A stretch of 64,000 nucleotides of DNA from Agrobacterium tumefaciens. GTDB lineage: Bacteria > Pseudomonadota > Alphaproteobacteria > Rhizobiales > Rhizobiaceae. The notes under the pieces were generated by a model, which saw only the letters and a program-made list of their open reading frames with translations, had not been told where the DNA came from and did not search any database. Positions 8,960 through 17,601 of this stretch are shown here, in pieces. Both the position numbers and the translations under genes were made by a program. The stretch covers positions 1,228,501-1,292,500 of the forward strand of contig NZ_CP039904.1 of assembly GCF_005221385.1 (NCBI RefSeq), given 5' to 3'. The first letter of the stretch is position 1, and each line of letters starts with the position of its first letter.

Positions 8960-9991
8960 ATGAGAGCGATTGTCGCCCACGGGGCAAAGGATGTGCGCAT
9001 TGAGGAGCGGCCGGAGGAAGCGCCGGGGCCGGGAGAAGTGCGGCTTCGTCTGGTTCGGGGCGGGATTTGCGGCAGCGATCTGCACTATTACAACCATGGT
9101 GGTTTCGGCGCGGTACGCCTCCGTGAACCGATGGTGCTGGGGCACGAGGTGTCGGCCATTGTCGAGGAACTGGGTGAAGGTGTGGAAGGCCTGAAGCTTG
9201 GCGGTCTGGTCGCGGTTTCGCCTTCCCGCCCATGCCGAACCTGCCGGTTTTGCCAGGAAGGCCTGCACAACCAGTGCCTCAATATGCGCTTCTATGGCAG
9301 CGCTATGCCTTTCCCGCATATTCAGGGCGCTTTCCGGGAGGTTCTGGTTGCGGATGCCCTGCAATGCGTGCCGGCTGACGGTCTGAGCGCTGGCGAGGCG
9401 GCCATGGCGGAGCCGCTGGCGGTGACGCTGCATGCCACCCGTCGCGCCGGTGATTTGCTGGGAAAACGCGTATTGGTGACGGGTTGCGGCCCCATCGGCA
9501 TTCTCTCCATCCTCGCTGCGCGCCGGGCGGGTGCGGCCGAAATCGTTGCGACCGACCTTTCGGATTTCACGCTCTCCAAGGCGCGCGAAGCGGGTGCGGA
9601 TCGTGTCATCAACAGTAAGGATGAGCCCGACGCGCTTGCCGCTTATGGCGCGAACAAGGGGACTTTCGACGTTCTCTATGAATGCTCTGGCGCTGCCGTA
9701 GCTCTTGCCGGCGGCATCGCTGCGCTCCGGCCGCGCGGCATCATCGTCCAGCTCGGGCTGGGTGGTGATATGAGCCTGCCGATGATGGCGATTACCGCCA
9801 AGGAACTCGATCTGCGCGGCTCCTTCCGCTTCCACGAGGAATTCGCCACCGGCGTCGAGCTGATGCGCAAGGGCCTGATCGACGTCAAGCCATTCATCAC
9901 CCAGACCGTCGATCTCGATGACGCCATATCGGCCTTTGAATTCGCCTCCGACCGCAGTCGGGCCATGAAAGTCCAGATCGCTTTTTCGTAA
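8960..9991 (+). CDS. idnD: L-idonate 5-dehydrogenase (zinc alcohol dehydrogenase family)
   Basis: 343 residues from ATG 8960 (a TTG one codon earlier extends the open frame), with CGGAG upstream; this matches the usual IdnD length. Catalytic zinc motifs GGICGSDLHYYNHGGFG and GHEVSA, four structural-zinc cysteines in CRTCRFCQEGLHNQC, and a Rossmann motif GCGPIGIL near 175. IdnD oxidises L-idonate to 5-ketogluconate with NAD(P). It is divergent from idnO and bracketed by two copies of the same operator type, and ends at a strong terminator. Confidence 0.88.
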   Translation: MRAIVAHGAKDVRIEERPEEAPGPGEVRLRLVRGGICGSDLHYYNHGGFGAVRLREPMVLGHEVSAIVEELGEGVEGLKLGGLVAVSPSRPCRTCRFCQEGLHNQCLNMRFYGSAMPFPHIQGAFREVLVADALQCVPADGLSAGEAAMAEPLAVTLHATRRAGDLLGKRVLVTGCGPIGILSILAARRAGAAEIVATDLSDFTLSKAREAGADRVINSKDEPDALAAYGANKGTFDVLYECSGAAVALAGGIAALRPRGIIVQLGLGGDMSLPMMAITAKELDLRGSFRFHEEFATGVELMRKGLIDVKPFITQTVDLDDAISAFEFASDRSRAMKVQIAFS

Positions 9992-10025
9992 GCCCTTTTC
10001 CGCCTATTTTCGCGCGGGCGCTTTA

Positions 10026-10057
10026 ACCGGCGGTGGATGGTTCCACCGCCGGTTTTT
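10026..10057 (+). terminator. Rho-independent terminator of idnD
   Basis: Perfect 12-bp stem (ACCGGCGGTGGA / TCCACCGCCGGT), 4-nt loop TGGT, followed by a run of five T. It lies 35 bases after the idnD stop. Confidence 0.93.
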
Positions 10058-10092
10058 CATCGAGAGATTTCAGCCTTAGCAGACCATCATTG

Positions 10093-10108
10093 ATGTTATC
10101 GGTATCAT
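10093..10108. promoter_or_regulatory. second, imperfect idn-type operator
   Basis: ATGTTATCGGTATCAT differs at two positions from the palindrome at 8784-8799 and sits inside a longer imperfect dyad (10091-10110, TGATG...CATCA). It lies just after the idnD terminator and before the cyd regulator gene, where it could act as an auxiliary looping site for idnD or be a remnant. Confidence 0.55.
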
Positions 10109-10191
10109 CAATTGCCTGCGAGAGGTTTTCTGTTCATCCCCGGCTGTCCGGCTCTGCATCTGCTGACTTATCCCCCGTCGAACTGCACATT

Positions 10192-10205
10192 TTGACGCAG
10201 GTCAA
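10192..10205. promoter_or_regulatory. FNR/FixK-type box upstream of the cyd cluster
   Basis: TTGACGCAGGTCAA is a perfect TTGAC-N4-GTCAA dyad, extended to TTTTGAC/GTCAAAA. This is the spacing and shape of an FNR/FnrN/FixK site (consensus TTGAT-N4-ATCAA). It is 76 bases before the ATG of the regulator gene that leads the cyd cluster and would link it to low oxygen. Confidence 0.8.
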
Positions 10206-10280
10206 AAAGGTGATTTGCCGCCTGCCATTTTTTGCGTTATCGAAATTTCAGAAATTACTGAAAATTCAGGAAACAAAGAA

Positions 10281-10859
10281 ATGCCGACCAGCCTGTCACC
10301 GCTCGTTCAGTCCTTCGTGCTGCATTTTGGTGAGATGGGCAGCCGCTGGGGCATCAACCGCACGGTCGGCCAAGTCTATGCTTTGCTTTACATATCGCCG
10401 CAGCCGCTCTGCGCGGACGACATTGTTGAGGCGCTTGGCATTTCCCGTTCCAACGTCTCGATGAGCTTGAAAGAGCTTCAGGCGTGGAACCTTGCAATTC
10501 TCAAGCATTTCCCGGGCGACCGGCGCGATTTTTTCACGACGCCGGAGGATGTCTGGCAAATTCTCCGCACGCTTGCCGAAGAGCGCAAGAAGCGCGAAAT
10601 TGATCCTACCCTGAGCGTATTGCGCGAAATTCTGATGGAGACGCCGGAGAACGAAGATGAGCGGCATGCGCAAAAGCGCATAGACGAGATGAAGACGCTG
10701 ATCGAGCAGCTCACCGGCTGGTATGACGATGTGAAGTGGCTGGAGACGGAGAGGTTGGCTTCACTTCTGGCGCTCGGCTCAAAAGTCACGAAGCTGCTGG
10801 AGGCGAAGGACAAGATCGTTTCTCTCGCCAGACCCCGCGGCGCGAAGAAGGACAGGTGA
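10281..10859 (+). CDS. GbsR/MarR-type transcriptional regulator of the cyd cluster
   Basis: 192 residues from ATG 10281 with AGGAAA upstream. Winged-helix region around residues 25-75 (QVYALLYISPQPLCADDIVEALGISRSNVSMSLKEL), then a basic helical C-terminus. It resembles the GbsR group (COG1510). The gene stop overlaps a possible cydD GTG and is followed at once by the cydD ribosome site, so regulator and exporter are co-transcribed. The position suggests control of cyd genes, autoregulation included; its signal is unknown. Confidence 0.83.
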   Translation: MPTSLSPLVQSFVLHFGEMGSRWGINRTVGQVYALLYISPQPLCADDIVEALGISRSNVSMSLKELQAWNLAILKHFPGDRRDFFTTPEDVWQILRTLAEERKKREIDPTLSVLREILMETPENEDERHAQKRIDEMKTLIEQLTGWYDDVKWLETERLASLLALGSKVTKLLEAKDKIVSLARPRGAKKDR

Positions 10860-10870
10860 GGAGATCGGTC

Positions 10871-12667
10871 GTGAACATGTCCGCACAAATCCGCCAGTCG
10901 GCCGATAGCAATGGCGCAGACTGTCCTGTGCCGGTTGCGGTCTCACCTGAAACACCGAGGCGGCGCTTCTTCGGCACCGCCAGCCGCAAGTCCTCCCGCG
11001 ACAAGACCGCAGTGAAAACGACGCGCGCACCGGCGGTAGGTAGATCCGTTGCCCTGTTGCATGTTCTGGCGGCCCTTATCTGGTTGCCGCAGGCAGGCCT
11101 CCTTGCCTTTTCAGTCGGAAAAATCGCCGATGGCGAGCCGATGACAGCGATTGTGCCAGTTGCCGTTGCGGTTCTCATTCTGGGTTTCCTGAAGGCGTGG
11201 CTGGAGAGAATTGCCGCGAGACTATCGTTTCGTGCTGCGCGTGCGGCATTGTCACAACGGCGGCTGGAAGCGCTTCAGGCAGTGGCGAAGGTTTCGCCGC
11301 TCGATCTGTCGCGCACGGCTTCCGGCGAGGCGGCAAGTGTCGTGGCCGAGGCGGCGGAATCGCTGGTGCCCTATCTTTCCCGTTTCCAGCCCGCCCGGAT
11401 GAAGGCCACCATCATTCCCCTGGTTTTTGTGCTGGCGATCCTGCCCTTTACCTGGATTGCGGCGCTGGTGCTGTTGCTTTCCATGCCGACCATCCCGCTT
11501 TTCATGGCGCTGATCGGCTGGCAGGCCAAGGCGGCCAGCGAAAAGCAGCTGGCGGAGACCGGCAATATGAATGCGTTCCTGCTGGATCGTCTGCGCGGGC
11601 TGGAAACGATCCGCGCGCTGGAAGCCGTCGATCTGACTGCCGGGCGTCTCAGCGCCGATGCGCAGAACCTCAAGACGCGGACGATGGTGGTTCTGAGGAT
11701 CGCCTTTCTGTCTTCGGCGGTGCTGGAGCTTTTCGCCGCGCTTGGCGTTGCCATGACTGCCGTTTACATCGGTTTCCATCTGCTCGGTTTTCTTGATTTC
11801 GGCGCGTGGGGACAGAAGCTGACACTTGCCGAAGGTCTGTTCATCCTGCTTCTGGCCCCGGCCTTTTTCGAGCCGCTGCGGGAATTATCCGCGGTCTGGC
11901 ACGACCGGGCGGCGGGGGAAGCCGCGCTTGATGCGCTCGACAAGTTGACGCAGGGCGGTGCGGCCATTGCGGGTGAGGGCAGGGATGCGGCGTTGGGTGC
12001 ATTGCCCAACCCCGGTGCGGTAGAGGTGGATGATTTGTCTTTTGCCTATCCTGCCTCGCCCCCCGTGCTCCGCGATTTCAATCTCAGCATTCGAGCGGGC
12101 GAAACGGTCGCGCTTCTCGGGCCATCGGGTTGCGGCAAATCCACGGTCCTGTCGCTGATCGCCGGGCTGGCTTCTGCCGGAAGCGGTGCGATAAAAATCG
12201 GCGGCGTCGCCCTTGATGACAAGACGGCTGATACCCTGCGAACATCCATTGGCTGGATCGGCCAGAAGCCGTTCTTTTTTGCCGGTTCGCTTGCGGCAAA
12301 TATCCGTTTCGGCCGCCCCGGCATCACGCAGGATATGGTCGAGACAGCGCTGGAGCAGACGGGTCTCGAAAGACTGTCGTCCGCCCGGCAACATCTGCTC
12401 GTCGGTGATGGCGGCCATGGCATTTCCGGTGGTGAAGCGGTGCGGCTGGCCATTGCGCGCGCTTTCGCCGATCCCGCGACACGCCTTATTCTGGCTGACG
12501 AGCCGACGGCGCATCTGGACCGGGAAACCGCCGCTCTCATCACGGAGAATCTGTTGCATCTGGCAAAAGGCAGGACTTTGATCGTCGCAACCCATGATCC
12601 GGTGCTGGCCGCGCGCATGGACAGGGTCGTGGATATGGCGGCGATCCATTCGGGGGATCGGTCATGA
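10871..12667 (+). CDS. cydD: glutathione/cysteine exporter half-transporter CydD
   Basis: 598 residues from GTG 10871, six bases after AGGAGA; ATG 10877 (596 residues) and GTG 10856 are alternatives. Six membrane helices (about residues 60-340) precede an ABC domain with Walker A GPSGCGKST, signature ISGGEAVRLAIARA and Walker B ILADEPTAHLD. CydDC exports cysteine and glutathione to the periplasm and is needed to assemble cytochrome bd. The first 50 residues are polar and basic, a longer lead than in E. coli CydD. Overlaps cydC by ATGA. Confidence 0.95.
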   Translation: MNMSAQIRQSADSNGADCPVPVAVSPETPRRRFFGTASRKSSRDKTAVKTTRAPAVGRSVALLHVLAALIWLPQAGLLAFSVGKIADGEPMTAIVPVAVAVLILGFLKAWLERIAARLSFRAARAALSQRRLEALQAVAKVSPLDLSRTASGEAASVVAEAAESLVPYLSRFQPARMKATIIPLVFVLAILPFTWIAALVLLLSMPTIPLFMALIGWQAKAASEKQLAETGNMNAFLLDRLRGLETIRALEAVDLTAGRLSADAQNLKTRTMVVLRIAFLSSAVLELFAALGVAMTAVYIGFHLLGFLDFGAWGQKLTLAEGLFILLLAPAFFEPLRELSAVWHDRAAGEAALDALDKLTQGGAAIAGEGRDAALGALPNPGAVEVDDLSFAYPASPPVLRDFNLSIRAGETVALLGPSGCGKSTVLSLIAGLASAGSGAIKIGGVALDDKTADTLRTSIGWIGQKPFFFAGSLAANIRFGRPGITQDMVETALEQTGLERLSSARQHLLVGDGGHGISGGEAVRLAIARAFADPATRLILADEPTAHLDRETAALITENLLHLAKGRTLIVATHDPVLAARMDRVVDMAAIHSGDRS

Positions 12668-14355
12668 TTGCGCGTTTTGCCATATTGAGACCGGTTATCG
12701 CACTTTTCTGGTCGGCGCGTCGCGGCATGCTGCTTGCCGGTGCGGTTCTGGCGGCCACCACGGTGCTGGCTGGCATCGGCCTTCTGGGTGTGTCCGGCTG
12801 GTTTATCACCGCCACCGCCATTGCCGGTCTGCTTCCGGCAACGGCCTATGCGTTTGATGTTTTTGCGCCCTCGGCGGCCATTCGTCTTCTGGCGTTGTCG
12901 CGTACCGCCGCCCGTTATGGCGAGCGCATGACCACCCATGAAGCCACGCTCTCCGTGCTTGCGGCGTTGCGCGAAAAGCTGTTTCGCGGGTTTGCAGCGC
13001 CGCAGGCGGCGCAAAATCTGGAAGCGAGGCCCGCCCGCCTGCTGAACCGGTTGACCGCGGATATTGACGCGCTGGATTCGCTGTATCTGCGCGTGCTGGT
13101 GCCTGCCGCCGTCGCGGTCCTTGCGGCTGTCGCAACCGGCATCGGGCTTGCATTCCTCAATCCGCTTGCGGGCATTCTGGCGGCGCTCTTTCTCATTGCG
13201 GCAGGGCTCGGCATTTCGGTGCGCTCCGCCCTGCGGGCAGAGAAATTCTCGCGCCGGCGGGCAGTCGGGCTTGAAGCGCTGCGCGCCCGCACGGCAGATC
13301 TCGTCAACGGGCAGACGGAATTGCTCACGGCAGGTCGCCTTTCCGCCCAGCTCTTAGCGGCGAAGCGCGCCGATGACTACCTGCTTTCCTGCGACGAGGC
13401 CTTGAACCGCATCGAAACGAATGCCGGTTTTTCCTTCGGGTTTGCAACGGCCGTCCTTCTGAGCGCGGCTCTGCTCGGCATGGCCTGGCTGGCGGAACAG
13501 GGAACGGTGAGCGCACCGGCCGCCGCGCTCGGGTTGCTCGTCTGTTTTGCCGCGCTGGAGCCTTTCACCGCGCTGCGGCGCGGTGCGATGGAACTTGGCC
13601 GTACGCTGTTTTCCGCAAGGCGCATCGCGCCGCGCCTTTCAGCGGCGACCGAGGCCCGCTGTCCGGCTTTGCCCGCCAGCGGCGTGGCTGCCGGGCTTGA
13701 AGGCGTGCGTCTGGAGCGGCACGGCAACGACCAGCCGGTCCTGACCAAGATCAATCTTGCCATTGCCGCTGGCGAAAAGGTCGCAATCATCGGTCCGAGC
13801 GGTGCGGGCAAGACCAGCCTCATCCAGCTTCTGGCGGGTGAATTGCAGCCATCGGCAGGTACAGTGCGCGCCTTGCCCTCTTCGCTCATGACACAACGGA
13901 GCCAGCTTTTCCGCGATAGCATTGCCGATAATCTGAGGCTGGCGAAACCCGCTGCGACCGAGCGTGAATTGTGGGACGTCCTTGACGCCGCAGGCCTTGC
14001 CGAACACGTCAAAACCCTGCCCGCCGGGCTGGAGACGAGGCTTGGCGAAGCGGGGCAGGGTCTCTCCGGTGGCCAGTCACGCCGGCTGGCGCTTGCCCGT
14101 TTCCTGCTCATCGACAAGCCGCTCTGGCTTCTGGATGAGGTGACGGAGGGGCTGGACGGCGAGACGGCTCGCGACGTGCTCAGCCGGCTGTTTGCGAGGG
14201 CCGAAGGCAAGACTGTCGTGATGATCACCCATAATCGCCGTGAGGCGGAATTTGCCGATCGCATCATCGTGCTTAAAGACGGGCGTCAATTTGACGAATG
14301 TCAAAGCGGGACGGCGGAATACGACGTAGTGCTGCAAACATTACGTCGGGACTGA
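12664..14355 (+). CDS. cydC: glutathione/cysteine exporter half-transporter CydC
   Basis: 563 residues; ATG overlaps the cydD stop, as expected for obligate heterodimer partners. Membrane domain about 15-310, ABC domain with Walker A GPSGAGKTS (about 375), signature LSGGQSRRLALARF and Walker B LWLLDEVTEGLDG with the catalytic glutamate present. It pairs with CydD to export thiols for bd oxidase maturation. The last 20 codons contain a perfect FNR-type box, so this gene's end doubles as cydA promoter DNA. Confidence 0.95.
   Translation: MIARFAILRPVIALFWSARRGMLLAGAVLAATTVLAGIGLLGVSGWFITATAIAGLLPATAYAFDVFAPSAAIRLLALSRTAARYGERMTTHEATLSVLAALREKLFRGFAAPQAAQNLEARPARLLNRLTADIDALDSLYLRVLVPAAVAVLAAVATGIGLAFLNPLAGILAALFLIAAGLGISVRSALRAEKFSRRRAVGLEALRARTADLVNGQTELLTAGRLSAQLLAAKRADDYLLSCDEALNRIETNAGFSFGFATAVLLSAALLGMAWLAEQGTVSAPAAALGLLVCFAALEPFTALRRGAMELGRTLFSARRIAPRLSAATEARCPALPASGVAAGLEGVRLERHGNDQPVLTKINLAIAAGEKVAIIGPSGAGKTSLIQLLAGELQPSAGTVRALPSSLMTQRSQLFRDSIADNLRLAKPAATERELWDVLDAAGLAEHVKTLPAGLETRLGEAGQGLSGGQSRRLALARFLLIDKPLWLLDEVTEGLDGETARDVLSRLFARAEGKTVVMITHNRREAEFADRIIVLKDGRQFDECQSGTAEYDVVLQTLRRD
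14291..14304. promoter_or_regulatory. FNR/FixK-type box inside the cydC 3' end, upstream of cydA
   Basis: TTGACGAATGTCAA (extended TTTGAC/GTCAAA) is a perfect TTGAC-N4-GTCAA dyad centred about 125 bases before the cydA ATG. It repeats the box at 10192 and suggests a second, oxygen-controlled promoter serving cydABX independently of cydDC. Confidence 0.78.
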
Positions 14356-14422
14356 GTATTTTTGAGAGCCGGGCTTGCCTTAAAAACGGGCGGCTGGCCT
14401 TCTGGAAAAGGTGGGTAAGACT

Positions 14423-16000
14423 ATGGAACTCGACATAGTGGCGCTGTCGCGCCTGCAATTTGCAGTGACGGCTTTATATCACTTTCTGTTCGTTCCCCTG
14501 ACGATCGGGCTGTCGGTGGTCATCGCCATCATGGAAACGGTCTATGTCATGACCGGCCGGGTGATCTGGCGGCAGATGACGAAATTCTGGGGCATGCTGT
14601 TCGGCATCAACTTCGTGCTGGGTGTTTCGACAGGCATCGTCATGGAATTCCAGTTCGGCATGAACTGGAGTTATTACAGCCACTATGTCGGCGATATTTT
14701 CGGCGCACCGCTGGCGATCGAGGGCATGATGGCCTTCTTTCTGGAAGCCACCTTCGTCGGTCTGTTCTTTTTCGGCTGGGACAAGCTGTCGAAACTCGGT
14801 CATCTCGTTGCGACATGGTGCGTGGCGATCGGCTCGAACTTCTCGGCGCTGTGGATATTGATCGCCAATGGCTGGATGCAGAATCCGACGGGCTCGGCTT
14901 TCAACCCGCAGACCATGCGCATGGAAGTGACGGATTTCGCCGCGGTCCTGTTCAACCCGGTCGCGCAGGCGAAATTCGTTCACACGGTTTCCGCAGGTTA
15001 TGTCACGGCCTCCATCTTCGTGCTCGGCGTTTCCGCCTGGTATGTGCTGAAAGGCCGCCATGTGGATCTCGCCAAACGGTCGATGACGGTAGCCGCCTCT
15101 TTCGGTCTCGCGTCAGCCCTTTCGGTCGTCGTGCTGGGGGACGAAAGCGGTTACCTCTCCACGGAACACCAGAAGATGAAGCTCGCCTCCATCGAGGCCA
15201 TGTGGGAAACGGAGCCGGCGCCGGCGCCCTTCACGGCAATAGGTTTTCCCGATCAGGAAGCGCGCGAGACGCATTTCGCGGTGAAGATTCCGTGGGTAAT
15301 GGGACTTATCGGCACCCGTTCGCTCGATACGGAAATTCCCGGCATCAACGATCTGGTGGAACAGGCAAAGACCCGTATCCGCGACGGTATCAAGGCCTAT
15401 GATGCGCTGATGCAGATACGCGCCAGCGGCAAGGGCGCGCAGCTGCCCGAAGAGGTGAACGGCACCTTTGCCGAACTCGGCCACGAGCTTGGTTACGCCC
15501 TGTTGCTGAAACGTTATGTCGACGATCCGCGTCAGGCGACAGAAGAGCAGATCGCCAAGGCGGCGGCCGATACGATCCCGCATGTGCCGACCCTGTTCTG
15601 GGCCTTCCGTATCATGGTTGGTCTCGGCATGTTCTTCATCCTTCTGACGGCGACCTTCTTTTATCTTTCGGCCCGCCGGCGGCTGGACCGTTATCCGCTG
15701 TTGCTGAAGGTGGCCGTCTTCGCCATTCCGCTGCCGTGGATTGCCGCCGAAATGGGCTGGGTGGTGGCCGAATTCGGGCGTCAGCCGTGGATCATCGAGG
15801 GTGTGCTGCCAACGGCGGCGGCCGTTTCGAGCCTCAGCGCCTCGACGGTTCTGATTACGCTTCTGTGTTTCATCGCCATCTACACGGTGCTGTTCATCGT
15901 CGAGATGGGGCTGATGCTGAAGGCAATCCGCAAGGGGCCTGATCCGGACCATGATCCGGAAGCGCCGCTCGTTCCTGAAAAACTCGTCGCTGCGGAGTAA
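14423..16000 (+). CDS. cydA: cytochrome bd ubiquinol oxidase subunit I
   Basis: 525 residues from ATG 14423 (a GTG four codons upstream lacks a good site). RLQFAVTALYHFLFVPLTIG places the conserved heme-ligand histidine at residue 20; GRQPW near 450 is the family quinol-side motif. About nine membrane helices are visible and a long hydrophilic Q-loop lies around residues 250-370. The subunit oxidises ubiquinol and carries hemes b558, b595 and d for oxygen reduction at the cytoplasmic membrane. CydB follows six bases later. Confidence 0.97.
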   Translation: MELDIVALSRLQFAVTALYHFLFVPLTIGLSVVIAIMETVYVMTGRVIWRQMTKFWGMLFGINFVLGVSTGIVMEFQFGMNWSYYSHYVGDIFGAPLAIEGMMAFFLEATFVGLFFFGWDKLSKLGHLVATWCVAIGSNFSALWILIANGWMQNPTGSAFNPQTMRMEVTDFAAVLFNPVAQAKFVHTVSAGYVTASIFVLGVSAWYVLKGRHVDLAKRSMTVAASFGLASALSVVVLGDESGYLSTEHQKMKLASIEAMWETEPAPAPFTAIGFPDQEARETHFAVKIPWVMGLIGTRSLDTEIPGINDLVEQAKTRIRDGIKAYDALMQIRASGKGAQLPEEVNGTFAELGHELGYALLLKRYVDDPRQATEEQIAKAAADTIPHVPTLFWAFRIMVGLGMFFILLTATFFYLSARRRLDRYPLLLKVAVFAIPLPWIAAEMGWVVAEFGRQPWIIEGVLPTAAAVSSLSASTVLITLLCFIAIYTVLFIVEMGLMLKAIRKGPDPDHDPEAPLVPEKLVAAE

Positions 16001-16006
16001 ACGATC

Positions 16007-17164
16007 ATGATCCTGCACCAACTCATCGACTATGAAATCCTTCGCATCATCTGGTGGCTGCTGCTCGGCGTATTGCTTATCGGCTTTGCCGTAACGGGTG
16101 GTTTCGATCTCGGCACGGGCGCGCTGCTGCCCTTCGTCGCGAAAACGGATATTGAGCGGCGTGTCGTCATCAACTCCATCGGCCCGGTCTGGGAAGGCAA
16201 TCAGGTCTGGCTCATCCTCGGCGCCGGTGCGATCTTCGCCGCCTGGCCGCCGCTCTATGCGGTGTCGTTTTCAGGGTTCTACCTTGCGATGGCCGCCATC
16301 ATGTTTGCATTGATCCTGCGGCCCGTCGGTTTCAAATACCGCTCCAAGCGCGAGAGCACGGCATGGCGCAGCGGCTGGGACTGGGCCTTGTTCGTTGGCG
16401 GCTTTGTGCCGGCGCTGATCTTCGGCGTGGCCATCGGCAATGTGCTGCAGGGCGTCCCGTTCTATTTTAATGACGACCTCAGGATTTTTTACGACGGCAC
16501 GACGCTGTTTGAGCTTCTGAACCCCTACGCTATTCTCTGCGGCCTCGTTTCCGTCGCCATGCTGGTGATGCACGGGGCGGCCTGGCTGGTGCTGAAAACC
16601 GAAGGTCCGGTTGCCACCCGCGCCCGCAATTTCGGCAGCATCGCGGCACTCGCCACCACCGTTCTTTTCGCACTCGGCGGCATTCTGCTGTGGTTTGGTG
16701 TCGATGGTTATCGTTTCACCTCGGAAGTCGTGACCGACGGGCCGTCCAATCCTTTGGCAAAGACGGTAGAGGTCGCAACCGGCGTCTGGTTCTCCAATTA
16801 CGCGGCGCATCCATGGACGATGCTGGCGCCGGCGCTCGGTCTGGCCTTCCCGCTTGTCGCCTTCATATTGCTGAGACTGCGCAGGGAAGTGATGGCGCTG
16901 CTTGCCAGCTCGCTTGCCATTTTCGGCATCATCGCCACCGTCGGGCTTTCGATGTTTCCCTTCATCCTGCCGTCCTCGGTCGATCCGAAGTCGAGCCTGA
17001 CGGTGTGGGATGCTTCGTCCAGCCATATGACGCTGTTCAACATGCTGGTCGTCACCCTCATCTTCGTTCCGATCATCGTCGCCTACACCTCATGGGTCTA
17101 TCGCGTCTTGTGGGGCAAGGTGGATGAAAAGGCGATCCGCGACGACAGCGGCCATGCTTATTGA
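16007..17164 (+). CDS. cydB: cytochrome bd ubiquinol oxidase subunit II
   Basis: 385 residues with about eight to nine membrane helices. N-terminal WWLLLGVLLIGFAVTGGFDL and PVWEGNQVWLILGAGA are characteristic of CydB. It forms the heterodimer with CydA. It begins six bases after the cydA stop and is followed after 22 bases by cydX, so the three subunits are one unit. Confidence 0.97.
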   Translation: MILHQLIDYEILRIIWWLLLGVLLIGFAVTGGFDLGTGALLPFVAKTDIERRVVINSIGPVWEGNQVWLILGAGAIFAAWPPLYAVSFSGFYLAMAAIMFALILRPVGFKYRSKRESTAWRSGWDWALFVGGFVPALIFGVAIGNVLQGVPFYFNDDLRIFYDGTTLFELLNPYAILCGLVSVAMLVMHGAAWLVLKTEGPVATRARNFGSIAALATTVLFALGGILLWFGVDGYRFTSEVVTDGPSNPLAKTVEVATGVWFSNYAAHPWTMLAPALGLAFPLVAFILLRLRREVMALLASSLAIFGIIATVGLSMFPFILPSSVDPKSSLTVWDASSSHMTLFNMLVVTLIFVPIIVAYTSWVYRVLWGKVDEKAIRDDSGHAY

Positions 17165-17186
17165 TATTCAAAAAAGGAGATCGAAC

Positions 17187-17309
17187 ATGTGGTATTTCGC
17201 CTGGCTGCTCGGCCTGCCTCTCGCTGCCATCTTCGCCGTCATGAATGCCATGTGGTATGAGCTGATGGAAGAAAATGCCAAAAAGGCTGAGGCGAACCTG
17301 GAAAAATAA
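17187..17309 (+). CDS. cydX: cytochrome bd small subunit CydX
   Basis: 40 residues from ATG 17187, seven bases after AGGAGA; the longer frame starting in cydB is not real. MWYFAWLLGLPLAAIFAVMN is the CydX/CbdX signature: a single membrane helix with an aromatic N-terminus, followed by a charged tail (EENAKKAEANLEK). CydX stabilises the heme environment of the bd oxidase. Being last in cydABX with its own strong ribosome site fits. Confidence 0.95.
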   Translation: MWYFAWLLGLPLAAIFAVMNAMWYELMEENAKKAEANLEK

Positions 17310-17330
17310 CGCTTCTGCATGAGACATAAA

Positions 17331-17359
17331 AGGGCGGCATCCGGTCTGGATGCCGCCCT
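17331..17359. terminator. hairpin terminator between cydX and the convergent stress operon
   Basis: Perfect 12-bp stem AGGGCGGCATCC/GGATGCCGCCCT with a 5-nt loop. On the minus strand it is followed by TTTT; on the plus strand the T-run is weak. It probably ends both the cyd operon and the leftward small-gene operon. Confidence 0.8.
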
Positions 17360-17390
17360 CTCGTAAAACAGCCGCGCCTGCCGCGCAGCT

Positions 17391-17579
17391 TTAGTGGATC
17401 GCGATGCCGCGTTTGTCCGCTTCTTCCTTGATGATGTCTTCGACGATTGCTCTCTTGAGATTTGGATTTCCCAGGAGATAGTCGTCGGCGATTTCGAAAA
17501 TCGACTTCGGGTTGTCGCTCCCATGCAGGGTGTCGAGGTCCTGGCCGATCTGCTCTCGCAGGCTGGAATAGTCGTCCAT
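17391..17579 (-). CDS. small acidic protein of unknown function
   Basis: 62 residues with a good ribosome site (GGGAGAG). It is soluble, acidic, probably helical (IFEIADDYLLGNPNLKRAIVEDIIKEEADKRG) with no membrane segment or cysteine. I do not recognise it. It is third in the leftward run glsB-like, DUF3597, this gene, so it probably shares their EcfG-type promoter and has a stress-related role (inference from context). Confidence 0.65.
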   Translation of the reverse strand: MDDYSSLREQIGQDLDTLHGSDNPKSIFEIADDYLLGNPNLKRAIVEDIIKEEADKRGIAIH

Positions 17580-17601
17580 TGCGGCTCTCCCGTTTACCGG
17601 T

